Source of the DNA: Planctomycetaceae bacterium
GTDB taxonomy: Bacteria > Planctomycetota > Planctomycetia > Planctomycetales > Planctomycetaceae
Direction: 5' to 3'
DNA: 50,453 bases
NCBI GenBank assembly: GCA_018699955.1
Contig: JABISG010000036.1
Span: 1 to 50,453 of the forward strand
Part shown: positions 1 through 9,481 of the stretch, one piece after another
How positions within the stretch are numbered: position 1 is the first letter of the stretch
How the letters are laid out: every line of letters begins with the position of its first letter
Notes under the pieces: model-generated
The model's input: the letters and a program-made list of their open reading frames with translations, nothing else
Told to the model about the DNA's origin: nothing
Database searches by the model: none
Made by a program: the position numbers and the translations under genes

Positions 1-164
1 GGCGCCGGTATCGGCCGATTGAGTCTTCCCATCTCGGCGAAACCAGCTGCGACTCAACAAGTCGCAGAGTCGGGTTACGGAAGTCCGCATCGCCCACGGC
101 GACGAACCGATTTGGGACGTGATTGGGTGAGCGGCGTGGGATTGTGCATTGGAACGCGTAAGCC

Positions 165-182
165 GTCAGGCTTTAGCCTGAC
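165..182. repeat. Short perfect palindrome (REP-like or terminator stem)
   Basis: GTCAGGCT and AGCCTGAC form a perfect 8-bp inverted repeat around TT, or a 7-bp stem with a 4-base loop. It lies just beyond the 3' end of the minus-strand gene that stops at 198. There is no long T-run on either side, so it may be a repetitive extragenic palindrome rather than a strong intrinsic terminator. Confidence 0.45.
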
Positions 183-197
183 CTACATCACTTTCGT

Positions 198-1361
198 TCA
201 ATCTCTCTTAAGTACAGCAACGATCCGAGTACGAACCGCCGACTCGCCTTGGTGAATCGTTCCGTCCGCTTCCGCGATCTCGTCAAGTCCGACAATTATA
301 GAAGACCGCAGATGAGAATCGGTAATGCCGCGTACCGCTTCGCAGGTTTCGTCAAGTACGTGTTTTAGACCGTTCGATTTGACTCGTTCGAAGAACTCCT
401 TCATGCGCCGATCACACTCTGTGGTATCCCAAGAGACTCCGGAACGATTCAGCAACTCATGCAGCTTTTTGCGTTCTGCCTTCGATGCTTTGCGATCTGC
501 GACCAACATACAGCACCAGACATTAAGTAGTGTCTCAAAGTCAGCATCAGTAGGTGCCTGGCTCTTGGGCTTTGTCTCTTCGGTCTTAGACAGGGACGCC
601 AACTCATTCTCAAGAAGGACACGATATTTGGAAAACCAGCCCTGCAAGAACTCGGCGGGACGGTAACCTGGCTCAGGGATGTACCCCTTTTGAAGCTTTT
701 GAGAAATCGCATTCCATTTTTCTTGATACCTTTTCCAGTCTTTCTGACAGATCGATTCGACGACCCCGTCGGGGATGTTGTCGAGTACTCTCCCGAGTGT
801 TCGCAGACTCGAAATCTTCACGTCACTCTTGACGTTCGCGTAAACACTCTTGATTGCGTAGAAGGCAAATGCAAGAAATATCACGGCAAATATAAATACG
901 CTCATGAAGAAGTTTTGCCCGGGCATTTCAGGATTGCCAATACTCTCATACCCGATGATTATGAAGAGGATCCCTCCAAAGACAAACGGGGCGAGGCAAC
1001 CAAGTTTTACCAACGGGTTTGAAACGCGAGCTTCTCCGAGCAATCTCTCCCGATATCCGGTTGGAAACTCCCGTTCTCTAAAGGGCTCTGAAAATTTCAG
1101 GCATTCGGGACACTGGTCATAGGATTCTTCCTCGGCTTGACGGTAGGCGTTGCCTAACTGATCTTCAACAGGTACCTGCCCAACAAGGCCAGGTATACCT
1201 TCCACGGTTGTAGCAAACAGGTCGTAAACATCGATGAATTGACAGCCGCAGTGTTCACAAACGCGTCGGAACTCGACGGTCCGCTTGTTGATGGTATGTG
1301 TCTGACCTGAGCCCTGCCCCGGGCTTCTGTTTGTCCCTGCCTGCTTCCAATTCTTGTGCAT
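198..1361 (-). CDS. Membrane protein with two CxxC pairs and C-terminal TerB-like domain
   Basis: 387 aa, function unknown. Two cysteine pairs (C35xxC38 and C84xxC87) could form a split zinc ribbon in the N-terminal part. Two hydrophobic segments (about 118-137 and 151-171) should be membrane helices. The C-terminal part (about 275-385) resembles the helical TerB/tellurite-resistance fold: two acidic, alanine-rich repeats, ADRKASKAERKKLHELL and AEADGTIHQGE, are spaced as in that family. TerB domains are known from stress-response and signalling proteins, often with zinc ribbons. No operon partner is visible, as the next gene is on the other strand. The Met chosen is the first in the open frame; the very N-terminus (residues 1-30) is low complexity and a later start is possible. 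Confidence 0.75.
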   Translation of the reverse strand: MHKNWKQAGTNRSPGQGSGQTHTINKRTVEFRRVCEHCGCQFIDVYDLFATTVEGIPGLVGQVPVEDQLGNAYRQAEEESYDQCPECLKFSEPFREREFPTGYRERLLGEARVSNPLVKLGCLAPFVFGGILFIIIGYESIGNPEMPGQNFFMSVFIFAVIFLAFAFYAIKSVYANVKSDVKISSLRTLGRVLDNIPDGVVESICQKDWKRYQEKWNAISQKLQKGYIPEPGYRPAEFLQGWFSKYRVLLENELASLSKTEETKPKSQAPTDADFETLLNVWCCMLVADRKASKAERKKLHELLNRSGVSWDTTECDRRMKEFFERVKSNGLKHVLDETCEAVRGITDSHLRSSIIVGLDEIAEADGTIHQGESAVRTRIVAVLKRD

Positions 1362-1894
1362 CCCCCGCGCCTTTCTCTCAATCGGGCTCGCTCAATTAAA
1401 GAGTGGTCACGGAGTAATCAGTACCACAAAGAGTTGCCAAGAAACATCTCGACAGAGAAACATGCGGATTTGTCGTGCGTTAGCAGCCTGTTGAAATTCT
1501 CGTGATTTGACAGGCGTGCTATTGTGGGTCGTGGATTGACCGAATTGCAGCAGCGAGCAGCCGGGCAGGTCGGGCTGAAGCGTGACGTCCTACGCATGCA
1601 ACCGCGTTTTCGCTACGTTTCGCTCCTTGCGACGCGTCCACTCCGCTTTTGCCCCGTCGGAACCGCATGAATGCGGTCACTACGATCCCTCGAACTTTCA
1701 TCGCGCTCAACTGGCCTTTGCTGTCACTGATGAAATCGGCGTTCGTGACAATTTGCATGCGCGCCGCGATGAATCGTCAACTCCGCACATCCTCACCACG
1801 TTTTCTTGCTGAAGTCGCCGCCGCGCTTTGGTACACTTTTGGTGAGCTGTCCTTTCTTGTTGCCGATTCCGGATACGTTAAAGAGGAATGAACG
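1362..1894. other. Intergenic stretch with no supported gene
   Basis: 533 bp between two divergent genes. Short open frames on both strands overlap one another, have no ribosome-binding site and show no recognisable protein features. The region must hold the promoters of both flanking genes, but I could not pick a convincing -35/-10 pair. Confidence 0.5.
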
Positions 1895-2650
1895 ATGAAA
1901 CTCTCCGCCTGTCTCGCATTGCCGTTTTTGTTGTTGCCGATGTTGGCTGGGCCGTTGGCTGCTCAGGATGATGTGGCCAAGCCGCAGCAGTTGATCGATC
2001 GCGCCATTAAAGCCATTGGAGGCACAAAGGCGCTGAACAAGACGCGCAACACGATCCTCGAGGACGAAGGAACGTATTACGGCATGGGTAACGGCGTGCC
2101 TTACACCGGACGATACGTTACCGAGTACGGCAGTCCCGGTCGGCATCGGATGGAAATCCAGGATGCCTTCCTCAGCGTCACCGCCAAGAATCAGGCCTGG
2201 ATTTCGGTGATGGGTATGACGATCGACCTCGACGGCGATGCGCTCGAAGTGGCGAAAAAGGGCATGCTGGTCACCTACGCCACGTCGCTCATTCCCCTGC
2301 AAAAGCCGAACAAGAAATTCAAGCTGAGTAAAGCAGAGCCGGAATCCGTGGAGGGTGAAGAGTGTGTTGGAATCAAGATCGACCACGAAGGCATGCCGAC
2401 CGTCACCATGCACTTCAGCAAAAAGACCGGGTTGATGAAGAAGGTCAAACACCTGATGAAGGCTCAGGAACTCGGCTTCAAGGAAGTGACCGACGAGACG
2501 ATCTTCCATGAATACAAGAAGTTCGACGGCGTTCTGCATCCCTCGAAGATGACGATCTTTCGGGACGGCAAGAAGTTCGTCGAATCGAATCCCAAGAACG
2601 TGACTTTTCCGAAGCAGTTGGACGAGAGTGAATTCAAGCGGCCGGAATAG
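1895..2650 (+). CDS. Secreted protein of unknown function
   Basis: 251 aa. A classical signal peptide is visible: MKLS, a hydrophobic core of about 15 residues, then AGPLAAQ as a likely signal peptidase I site near residue 23. The mature part is rich in beta-strand-like stretches with many Lys and Gly and no cysteine cluster. Its general shape is reminiscent of LolA-like or outer-membrane lipoprotein-sorting proteins, which bind lipid in a half-barrel, but I see no diagnostic motif. The start is supported by AAAGAGGA about 8 bases upstream. It precedes the large kinase gene by 170 bp on the same strand but is probably transcribed separately. Confidence 0.8.
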   Translation: MKLSACLALPFLLLPMLAGPLAAQDDVAKPQQLIDRAIKAIGGTKALNKTRNTILEDEGTYYGMGNGVPYTGRYVTEYGSPGRHRMEIQDAFLSVTAKNQAWISVMGMTIDLDGDALEVAKKGMLVTYATSLIPLQKPNKKFKLSKAEPESVEGEECVGIKIDHEGMPTVTMHFSKKTGLMKKVKHLMKAQELGFKEVTDETIFHEYKKFDGVLHPSKMTIFRDGKKFVESNPKNVTFPKQLDESEFKRPE

Positions 2651-2738
2651 AAACGGCATCGATCGGAATGCCGCTGATGATTCTGTTCCGTTCATGCGTT
2701 TTTGTTGTTTGACACCTGCCCAACACTTGTCCAACGGC

Positions 2739-2744
2739 TATAAT
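2739..2744 (+). promoter_or_regulatory. Possible -10 element (TATAAT) before the kinase gene
   Basis: A perfect TATAAT lies 77 bases before the GTG start of the kinase gene. The nearest TTGACA (2709-2714) is 24 bases away, too far for a normal sigma-70 spacer. This is therefore at best a -10 with a poor -35. Confidence 0.3.
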
Positions 2745-2820
2745 CGGTGCGAAGTCGATTAGCTCTGCCGACTGACGTTCGCCGGTCGGTTTCTCGGTCA
2801 GCCTCAATGAGGTCTTCGCT

Positions 2821-5800
2821 GTGGATAACGACGAGCGGTCTTCGCAAGCGGAATCGGAGTCCTACAAGCTGGCATCGGGTTCGTCCGAATCTGATGAGGG
2901 TGCCGCAGCCGCAGAGAAGCAGACGGCTGAACGGACACAAGATGCCGCGGAAACCATTGCCGCCGACGGTCAGCCGGTCCCTGCGAAGTCAAAGCGAACC
3001 GAAGACTCTCCTTCCCATCCGAAGTCGTTCGGACGTTATGAAGTGGAGAAAGTGCTGGGCGAAGGGGCGTTCGGCACGGTCTATCTTGCGGTCGATTCGC
3101 AACTCAAACGCAAAGTCGCAGTCAAAGTACCGCGCGAGGGAGTCCTGGGGAACCAGTCGGCCATTGAACGATTCTTTCGGGAAGCGCAAGCGTCGGCGAC
3201 GATAACTCATCCCAATATCTGTCCGGTTTACGACGTCGGTGAGGCCGAAGGGCAGAACTATATTGTGATGGCATTCGTCGATGGGTGTCCTCTTTCGGAA
3301 TTCGTTCAAGAATCGAAGGGACTGACGCCGCGCGTAATTGCCGGTCAATTGCGTAAAGTTGCGTTGGCGCTTCAGGCGGCTCATGGCAAGGGAATCGTTC
3401 ATCGCGACCTGAAACCCGCCAACATCATGATCGAGCAGGAACGGCAGGAGCCGATCGTGATGGACTTCGGCCTGGCACAGCGTGCCGACGATGGCGACGC
3501 CAAACTGACACGCGAAGGCACGATTCTTGGCACGCCGGCGTACATGGCACCCGAGCAGGCAGCCGGCGATGGAGCGGAGGTTGGCCCATTGGCCGACGTC
3601 TACAGTCTGGGCGTCATTCTGTACGAGCTGTTGGCGGGCGACGTTCCATTTACCGGCCCATTGATGGCTGTGTTGGCACAGGTCTTGAACACCGAACCGG
3701 TTCCGCCGTCGGCCGAACGGGACAACGTCGATTCCCGATTGGAGAAGATCTGCCTGAAGGCGATGGCCAAGAAGCCGGAAGACCGCTATCAGTCGATGAA
3801 GCAATTGGCCGACGCATTCCGCGGATATCTCAAGGCGCCGGCATCGTCGGTGCCAACGGAAAAGCGAACTGCGAAAGATGTTGCTGCGGGGAAGAAAAAA
3901 CCGAGCACGCCCAAGCGCCCGGTATCGAAGGATCCGACGGTCGTTTCACAGCGAAAGAGGAAAAAGCGGCCGGCGAGCGAAAACAAAACGTCGCAGGCAA
4001 TTGAACGGGAATCACCGCCGCAGACCGCCGAGGAAAAACCCTCTTCAATCAAAACATACCTGTTGATGGCAGCCCTTGTGTTGGTGCTGGGTGGCGGGGC
4101 GTTTGGTGTTTACGGAATCGTCACATATCTCGGCCGTGGCGGCGAAGTCCAATTGGAGATTGTGGACCTGCCGACAGACGACTCGATTACGATTTCGATT
4201 GATACTCGGCCGCTGTCTCGCAGCGATGCGTTGAAGCCTTTGCCTTTAGATGTCGGCCATCATTTGCTGTACGTCAAACGGGGCGATCTGACGCTCATCG
4301 ATCAATCGATCACGGTCGAAACCGGCCAGAAGCAGACGGTGAGTCTCGACATCGGTGAAGCATTCTTCCGGATTTTCGAGTTGCCGACTGCCAAGAGCGT
4401 CGTTGCGTCGAGCGGAACAGTTACGATCCTGGCAGGCAATTCATCCCAGGAGATCAGCGCGGAAGGTGATCTGCCGACCGTTCGTTTCGCGGTCACTGGC
4501 GTCTCCTTTGCCGATGTCGGCGTCATTGCCGACGTGAATGCCGGCAGCACTTTCGATTTCGACGATCTCACAGAACTCGCAGCGCTGACGACATTGAGTC
4601 TGCGCAATTGCGAAGTCAGTAGTCAGGCAATCGCTGCTATTAACCAATTGGACGGACTGCACTCCCTCGACCTGAACGGTTCCAACCTCACCGACAGTGG
4701 TCTAGCCGAGTTTGCCGACATCGCCGGTCTTGAGGAGTTGTCACTCAATCAGACTCAGATTACAGATGTCGGCATCGTCCATTTGCTGCGTCTGAAGAAT
4801 CTGTCAGTATTGTCGTTGGATCAGACAGCGATCACCGACGCATCGTTCGACTTGCTGGAGCAAATGAAATCGCTCAACACATTGACGGTGACATCGACGA
4901 AGCTTGGCGAGAAATCGCTGACTGCGTTGAAGTCGGCACTGAGCGGTTGTGATATTCGCCACGATCCATTTGTCGATCCAAAACAGCGGGAATTGGCTGA
5001 GTGGGTGTTGAGCAACGGCGGTACGATCGACATCGAATTACCGAACGGCGAGGAGCGGCCGATTCTGGATTCGATCAGCCTGCCGGTGACGAGGTATTAC
5101 GTTGTCGGCGCGGTCTTCCCGAAGCAACAACCTCTGGACGATGAGGTTGCGGCGTTACTCGCGAACGGCGTCAAGCTGAAGAAACTCTCGTTCGAGGAGT
5201 CTCAGATTGGCAACGCGGAATTGAAACAGGTCGCACAAGTCAGTTCGCTTGACAGCCTCGACTTGCGGGCGTCACGCGTGACTTCTGCTGGATTGGTCGA
5301 GCTCAAAGGGTTGCCTAACCTGAAATCACTGATTCTCGACGGGGATCAGCTCAGCGATGGTGGGCTGGATGCGCTCAGCCAATTGCCACAATTTGCCCAT
5401 CTCATTTCCGATGGTCCCTGCGGGAATGTGGCCGATTGGTCTCTCATCTCCGAGCTGAAGAAAATCGAAACGCTGTCGCTGACGAATGCCAACCTGGACG
5501 ATTCTGCGGCGGCGGCGATCGCTTCACTGGTAGGGATCAGGGAACTCGACTTGAGCGGGAATCGGAAAATCAGCGACGCGGGCATTGCCCAGTTGAAGGC
5601 GTTATCGTCGCTGCAGGTCTTGTCACTTCGCGGAACGGGCTTGTCCGATGCGTCGATTCCCGTTCTGATTTCGATGAAATCGCTCAAGGGACTCAATACA
5701 AGTTCAACCAGATTCTCCTTTACCGGTGTGTCGTCAATCGAAAGAGTTCTTACCGGCTGCCACGTTGTTGGCGGCGTCACCCCCTCTTACCAGATGGACT

Positions 5801-7200
5801 TGGAAACACCGCCGATTGGCAGTCTTCCGACTGGCTGGACTGGCGATGCGGCGATGCGGATCATTGAGGTTCACGGATTGCGGGCAATTTCCTCGGCGCA
5901 GGCAGGTATTACGCAAGTGACATCGCCGGAATTCAAGATCGATGGCGATTTCTTCGTCCAACTCGATTTGCTCGACCCGCACGAATCACAATTCACTCTC
6001 ACACTTCTCGGCGATCGCGGGCCGGATTTAGATATTGAAGTGACTCCCAAAAGCGGCAACTGGATCGTCACCGTTCCGGATGATGAAGAGGATACAGAGG
6101 AGTTGGTGGAGGCACTGCAGTTTTCTCCAGCCCAATTCCGCTTGGAGAGATGGGGGAATGATTACTATTTATCAATGGACGGTTTCGCATTGGGTGGTAA
6201 GTCAGTCGGTTTGTTCGGTCGAATCGGTGGGGGGCGCGATGGCAGTCGACTTGTACTCGATGGGGAAGCCGATGAGTGTTACCAGGAGGGTTACCAGGAG
6301 GACTCTGGTGGAAATTCGACTCCCGGTGTCATGCAGACTGGCGGAGTTTCGTTTTCAACGACTCGTTTCAAACGGTTTCGTGGTATTCGCTTCGTCAGCA
6401 CTGTTGGTACTGCTGCAGATCAGCGTGTGAGTTTGTCCCGCCTGAAACTGGGACAATTGGAGGACCATAGAAATCGACATAGCGACAAGGAAGGGGTGAC
6501 GCAACCTCACGTTCTGGACCTCAAGCCTAAGAGCGTTCCGGAAGGCTGGAAACTCTACCCAGGCAAGGATGCCACGCATGCTCGCTTGCAATTCGCGGAT
6601 TGTGAAATTCGTGGTGACTTCGTCGTTCGCTATCGGATGGAGAAACTGCAGTCTGCTTGTGCGTTTCAAATGCGAATGCGGGGAACAGGCGACGCGGGAG
6701 ACCTCCCGTTGGGATTCATCGCTGGCGGAGTCGCCTCTTTGGGGGGGTTCCGGGGATTGGACGTTTCGGATGCACGGGTCGCTGCGAAGTTACGGAGCCG
6801 CCTCTCGCGGAGCGGGGGGGCGACGGCTCGGTTAATATTTCCGGGCAGCGACCCTATTCCGCTTGCCTCGGAAAGCCGATTTATTGGTTTTCAAGTGGCG
6901 CGGAAGGGCGATGTCATCTCCGTTCAGGTCGATGGAAGGATCGTGGCCACTCTGCGTTCAACACGTTATCGAGATTTCAATCTCATCGACTTCGACATGC
7001 GGGACACAAAATTTACCGACTTCGAGGTTCTTCCGCTAACCGACAGCGAGCCACCCGTTGGCCCCGGACCCAAGCCCCCCAGACGTAGGCCGAAGAGCAA
7101 GAAAAAGCCTGATCCCGAACTACCGAGCGGCGCCGGACAACCACCAAGCCCGCCGCCCTCGCCGAAGCAAAAGGGGCGGAGGAGTCGCTCAAAACCATAA
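2821..7200 (+). CDS. Membrane-anchored Ser/Thr protein kinase with leucine-rich repeats
   Basis: 1459 aa, GTG start preceded by GAGG 8 bases upstream. An acidic N-terminal tail (1-70) precedes a Hanks-type kinase domain (about 73-337). Visible motifs are the glycine loop GEGAFGTV, VAVK with K102, HRDLKPAN with D196, DFG at 215-217 and APEQ of the activation segment, so the kinase should be catalytically active. A Lys/Pro-rich linker leads to one transmembrane helix (about 412-437), placing the kinase in the cytoplasm. The outer part carries two blocks of leucine-rich repeats (roughly 560-720 and 780-950), then beta-rich regions resembling lectin or sugar-binding folds, and a Pro/Lys-rich basic tail. 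The LRR and lectin-like parts are presumably sensory; the ligand is unknown. The gene converges on the next one with a 67-bp gap. Confidence 0.92.
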   Translation: MDNDERSSQAESESYKLASGSSESDEGAAAAEKQTAERTQDAAETIAADGQPVPAKSKRTEDSPSHPKSFGRYEVEKVLGEGAFGTVYLAVDSQLKRKVAVKVPREGVLGNQSAIERFFREAQASATITHPNICPVYDVGEAEGQNYIVMAFVDGCPLSEFVQESKGLTPRVIAGQLRKVALALQAAHGKGIVHRDLKPANIMIEQERQEPIVMDFGLAQRADDGDAKLTREGTILGTPAYMAPEQAAGDGAEVGPLADVYSLGVILYELLAGDVPFTGPLMAVLAQVLNTEPVPPSAERDNVDSRLEKICLKAMAKKPEDRYQSMKQLADAFRGYLKAPASSVPTEKRTAKDVAAGKKKPSTPKRPVSKDPTVVSQRKRKKRPASENKTSQAIERESPPQTAEEKPSSIKTYLLMAALVLVLGGGAFGVYGIVTYLGRGGEVQLEIVDLPTDDSITISIDTRPLSRSDALKPLPLDVGHHLLYVKRGDLTLIDQSITVETGQKQTVSLDIGEAFFRIFELPTAKSVVASSGTVTILAGNSSQEISAEGDLPTVRFAVTGVSFADVGVIADVNAGSTFDFDDLTELAALTTLSLRNCEVSSQAIAAINQLDGLHSLDLNGSNLTDSGLAEFADIAGLEELSLNQTQITDVGIVHLLRLKNLSVLSLDQTAITDASFDLLEQMKSLNTLTVTSTKLGEKSLTALKSALSGCDIRHDPFVDPKQRELAEWVLSNGGTIDIELPNGEERPILDSISLPVTRYYVVGAVFPKQQPLDDEVAALLANGVKLKKLSFEESQIGNAELKQVAQVSSLDSLDLRASRVTSAGLVELKGLPNLKSLILDGDQLSDGGLDALSQLPQFAHLISDGPCGNVADWSLISELKKIETLSLTNANLDDSAAAAIASLVGIRELDLSGNRKISDAGIAQLKALSSLQVLSLRGTGLSDASIPVLISMKSLKGLNTSSTRFSFTGVSSIERVLTGCHVVGGVTPSYQMDLETPPIGSLPTGWTGDAAMRIIEVHGLRAISSAQAGITQVTSPEFKIDGDFFVQLDLLDPHESQFTLTLLGDRGPDLDIEVTPKSGNWIVTVPDDEEDTEELVEALQFSPAQFRLERWGNDYYLSMDGFALGGKSVGLFGRIGGGRDGSRLVLDGEADECYQEGYQEDSGGNSTPGVMQTGGVSFSTTRFKRFRGIRFVSTVGTAADQRVSLSRLKLGQLEDHRNRHSDKEGVTQPHVLDLKPKSVPEGWKLYPGKDATHARLQFADCEIRGDFVVRYRMEKLQSACAFQMRMRGTGDAGDLPLGFIAGGVASLGGFRGLDVSDARVAAKLRSRLSRSGGATARLIFPGSDPIPLASESRFIGFQVARKGDVISVQVDGRIVATLRSTRYRDFNLIDFDMRDTKFTDFEVLPLTDSEPPVGPGPKPPRRRPKSKKKPDPELPSGAGQPPSPPPSPKQKGRRSRSKP

Positions 7201-7267
7201 GGGGCGGTCAACGAATTGCCGGAGCGTTTTTCTGAATGAAAGAGCCGACGGCGATCACAGGACGACA

Positions 7268-9424
7268 TCACTCCGCCGTGCCTTGGCCCTCAATTCTTAC
7301 GAATCCTCCATCCAGAAAAAAGTTTCTGGATGGCGTCATCGACTCGTATTCGAGCCAGCCGTCGTTGTCGGAGTCGTGCAGCCGTTCGGTGTCGAATTCG
7401 TACAGCGATTCGGGGATCTCACCCTGATCCAAGCGTAGCGGATGCGTCTGGTCATCGCCGTACAACGCAAGCGTTTTCGATCCGACAGGACGAGGAACAC
7501 CCCCCAGCCAGAACACAAGTGCTTCGCGGGCATCCATCTGGCGAAGATCCAGACCGAGTCGTTTCAATTCGGCTTCGATGTTGTCGTCGGTCTTCGAACG
7601 GCAGGCGCTGAAATACTGCTGGAACTCTTCGACATTGCTGCCGTCCGACGGCGGCGGCGTTCTTGGTCTCCATGACGACCTGAAGTAGTTGAGTAACATC
7701 ATCATTTCCCGCTGCTCCATTCGCGAACGCGCCTGCAGTGCCTGCTGTCGCACCTCGGCGACGGCTTGCCAGACCAGAAACCCGAATCCGCCGGCGAGTA
7801 ACACCACATGGGAAAGAAACGCCGACGCGATCATCCGCTTCGATCGAGAGCCGCAGTCGATGAGAAATTGCAGCAAGGCAACGAGCAGATAAACGAGGAG
7901 TGCCACCCCAAAGACCATCAGGAACGGCACCACCCCGTCGATAATTTCCGGCATGGCTGCCGGGGCAATGACGACAAGCGCGGCGGCGACCAGAAAACCA
8001 ATAATCTCCGTCCCCCACCACGACCACCAACCATGCTCCGGCGCAGCGTCGTCGCCGTCGGCTGTGGAATCGAGCAATGCCGCACCCGGCATATTCAAAC
8101 CGGCATCACCCATCGGCAATTGGTCTCGAAACGCCTGAACGTCACGACGTAACGCCTGTCGCCCCGCCTTAGTGTTTTTCCAGTTCGAGATTTGGAAAGC
8201 GCTCTTGTCGCAGGGGATGCCAAGGGCTTGCTCGATGTCTTCCCGCCACTCGGCTTCGCTCCGTGTGCTGTTCGTCACGAAAAGTACACGCTCGGGACCG
8301 AGACAATGATACGTCAGCCGGATTTCCTCGCTGACGAACGGCGTGATGTCAGTGAGGTCGATCAGCGAACAACGCGACTGGCCAAGCGAGACAGCGAGTC
8401 GCGTTTTCCAGTCGGCCCCCGCTTCAAGGTTCATGTACTTCGGGCTGGAATAACGGAAAATGAAAATTGTGATTCCCAGGAAGTTCCCCAGCAGTCGATG
8501 AATGGGCGACAGTCTAATTCGAGGGTTGCGAATTCCAGAGAGCCGAAATCCCTTCCCCAATGCCGCTTGCGCGGCGACACGAACCGGCAGGGTTGCTGCA
8601 TCGTTCTTGAACGATCGCAAATAGAACGCGTTGGTTGTTCTGTTGGGCAGTATGAGCCAGAGAAACATCAGCGGCGGCAGGAAGAAAACAGTTCCGAAGA
8701 TAAAGAATGACGTGAAGTTGTCCTCGCCGAAAAGAATCTCATCGCCGACATTGCCGAAGAATTCCGAAGCGGCCCCCTGCGCGCCGAACCACAAACCGAG
8801 GGCGGCCAACGTCCACAACAGCACGGTCCAACCGATGAACTTCCGCAGTTTCCGCAGCGGATCGCCAAGGGAACGATAGTCTGGCAGCAGACGGCTCACC
8901 TGTTGCGGCGGAGCACTCTTGCCGGCAGATTGCTGGATTTTGCTGTCGGCGCTGTTGAGTGACTCGGGACCGGCGGGTGAAATTTCCGGCGCCACATATC
9001 CTGCCGCCCGATTTCGACCGGCTCCACACTTCGGGCAAGCGTCACCACGCTCGGCTGGATCATAGCTGTCGTAGCACGTCTTATGTACGGGGAAGGCACA
9101 GAGTTCGCACTCCCGCGCGTCGAGGGCAACCGCAATGCGTTTCTCACAAACCGGGCAATTGGCACCAACAAGTTGCTGCTCCACGATACTCACTCCATTG
9201 AGGTGTTCGCTGGCCGCCTTTTTGGTCTGAAAGTTCTGAAAGAGAAGTATAGATCGGCGTGTCTCTCCGGTGAAATAGCGAATTCCCCGCACGCAGTCGG
9301 TCACATCATTCACACTCAACTCGGCCAACCAACTCACCAAAGCCATCGGGTTGCAGCCCGGCGGAACCACCACCTGCGAATCCCCGCAGGCTGACTTGCA
9401 TTTACTCACCACGCCAACGATCAT
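7268..9424 (-). CDS. Multi-pass membrane protein with PHD/RING-like C4HC3 zinc finger and TIR-like domain
   Basis: 718 aa with the start at 9424. The frame stays open to 9607, but a longer form would overlap the divergent gene that starts at 9482, and the extra residues look non-coding. Near the N-terminus is a Cys-rich site: C90xxC93, C106xxC109, H114xxC117, C130xxC133, the C4HC3 spacing of PHD/RINGv fingers and of prokaryotic RING-type treble clefs. Hydrophobic pairs follow at about 197-215, 238-258, 473-490, 498-522 and 533-555. Between them, about 264-390, the segment YLRSF...GADW...SLIDLTD...EEIRLTY resembles the TIR-like domain of some bacterial membrane proteins. This assignment is by pattern only. 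Role unknown; signalling or stress sensing is a guess. Confidence 0.75.
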   Translation of the reverse strand: MIVGVVSKCKSACGDSQVVVPPGCNPMALVSWLAELSVNDVTDCVRGIRYFTGETRRSILLFQNFQTKKAASEHLNGVSIVEQQLVGANCPVCEKRIAVALDARECELCAFPVHKTCYDSYDPAERGDACPKCGAGRNRAAGYVAPEISPAGPESLNSADSKIQQSAGKSAPPQQVSRLLPDYRSLGDPLRKLRKFIGWTVLLWTLAALGLWFGAQGAASEFFGNVGDEILFGEDNFTSFFIFGTVFFLPPLMFLWLILPNRTTNAFYLRSFKNDAATLPVRVAAQAALGKGFRLSGIRNPRIRLSPIHRLLGNFLGITIFIFRYSSPKYMNLEAGADWKTRLAVSLGQSRCSLIDLTDITPFVSEEIRLTYHCLGPERVLFVTNSTRSEAEWREDIEQALGIPCDKSAFQISNWKNTKAGRQALRRDVQAFRDQLPMGDAGLNMPGAALLDSTADGDDAAPEHGWWSWWGTEIIGFLVAAALVVIAPAAMPEIIDGVVPFLMVFGVALLVYLLVALLQFLIDCGSRSKRMIASAFLSHVVLLAGGFGFLVWQAVAEVRQQALQARSRMEQREMMMLLNYFRSSWRPRTPPPSDGSNVEEFQQYFSACRSKTDDNIEAELKRLGLDLRQMDAREALVFWLGGVPRPVGSKTLALYGDDQTHPLRLDQGEIPESLYEFDTERLHDSDNDGWLEYESMTPSRNFFLDGGFVRIEGQGTAE

Positions 9425-9481
9425 CCCGTTGACGATGTTTTCTGTCGCACGTCGGCATTCAGGCAAAGAAACGAGTGGAAC

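Noticed and set aside
23..130. Possible 3' end of a gene at the left edge (ends ...IAHGDEPIWDVIG)
   Set aside because: The peptide looks gene-like, but an in-frame TGA at 20-22 closes the frame upstream and no start is present; a frameshift could rescue it but cannot be shown.
2709..2744. TTGACA and TATAAT as a promoter pair before the kinase
   Set aside because: The spacer is 24 bases, outside the range for sigma-70; only the -10 is listed, with low confidence.
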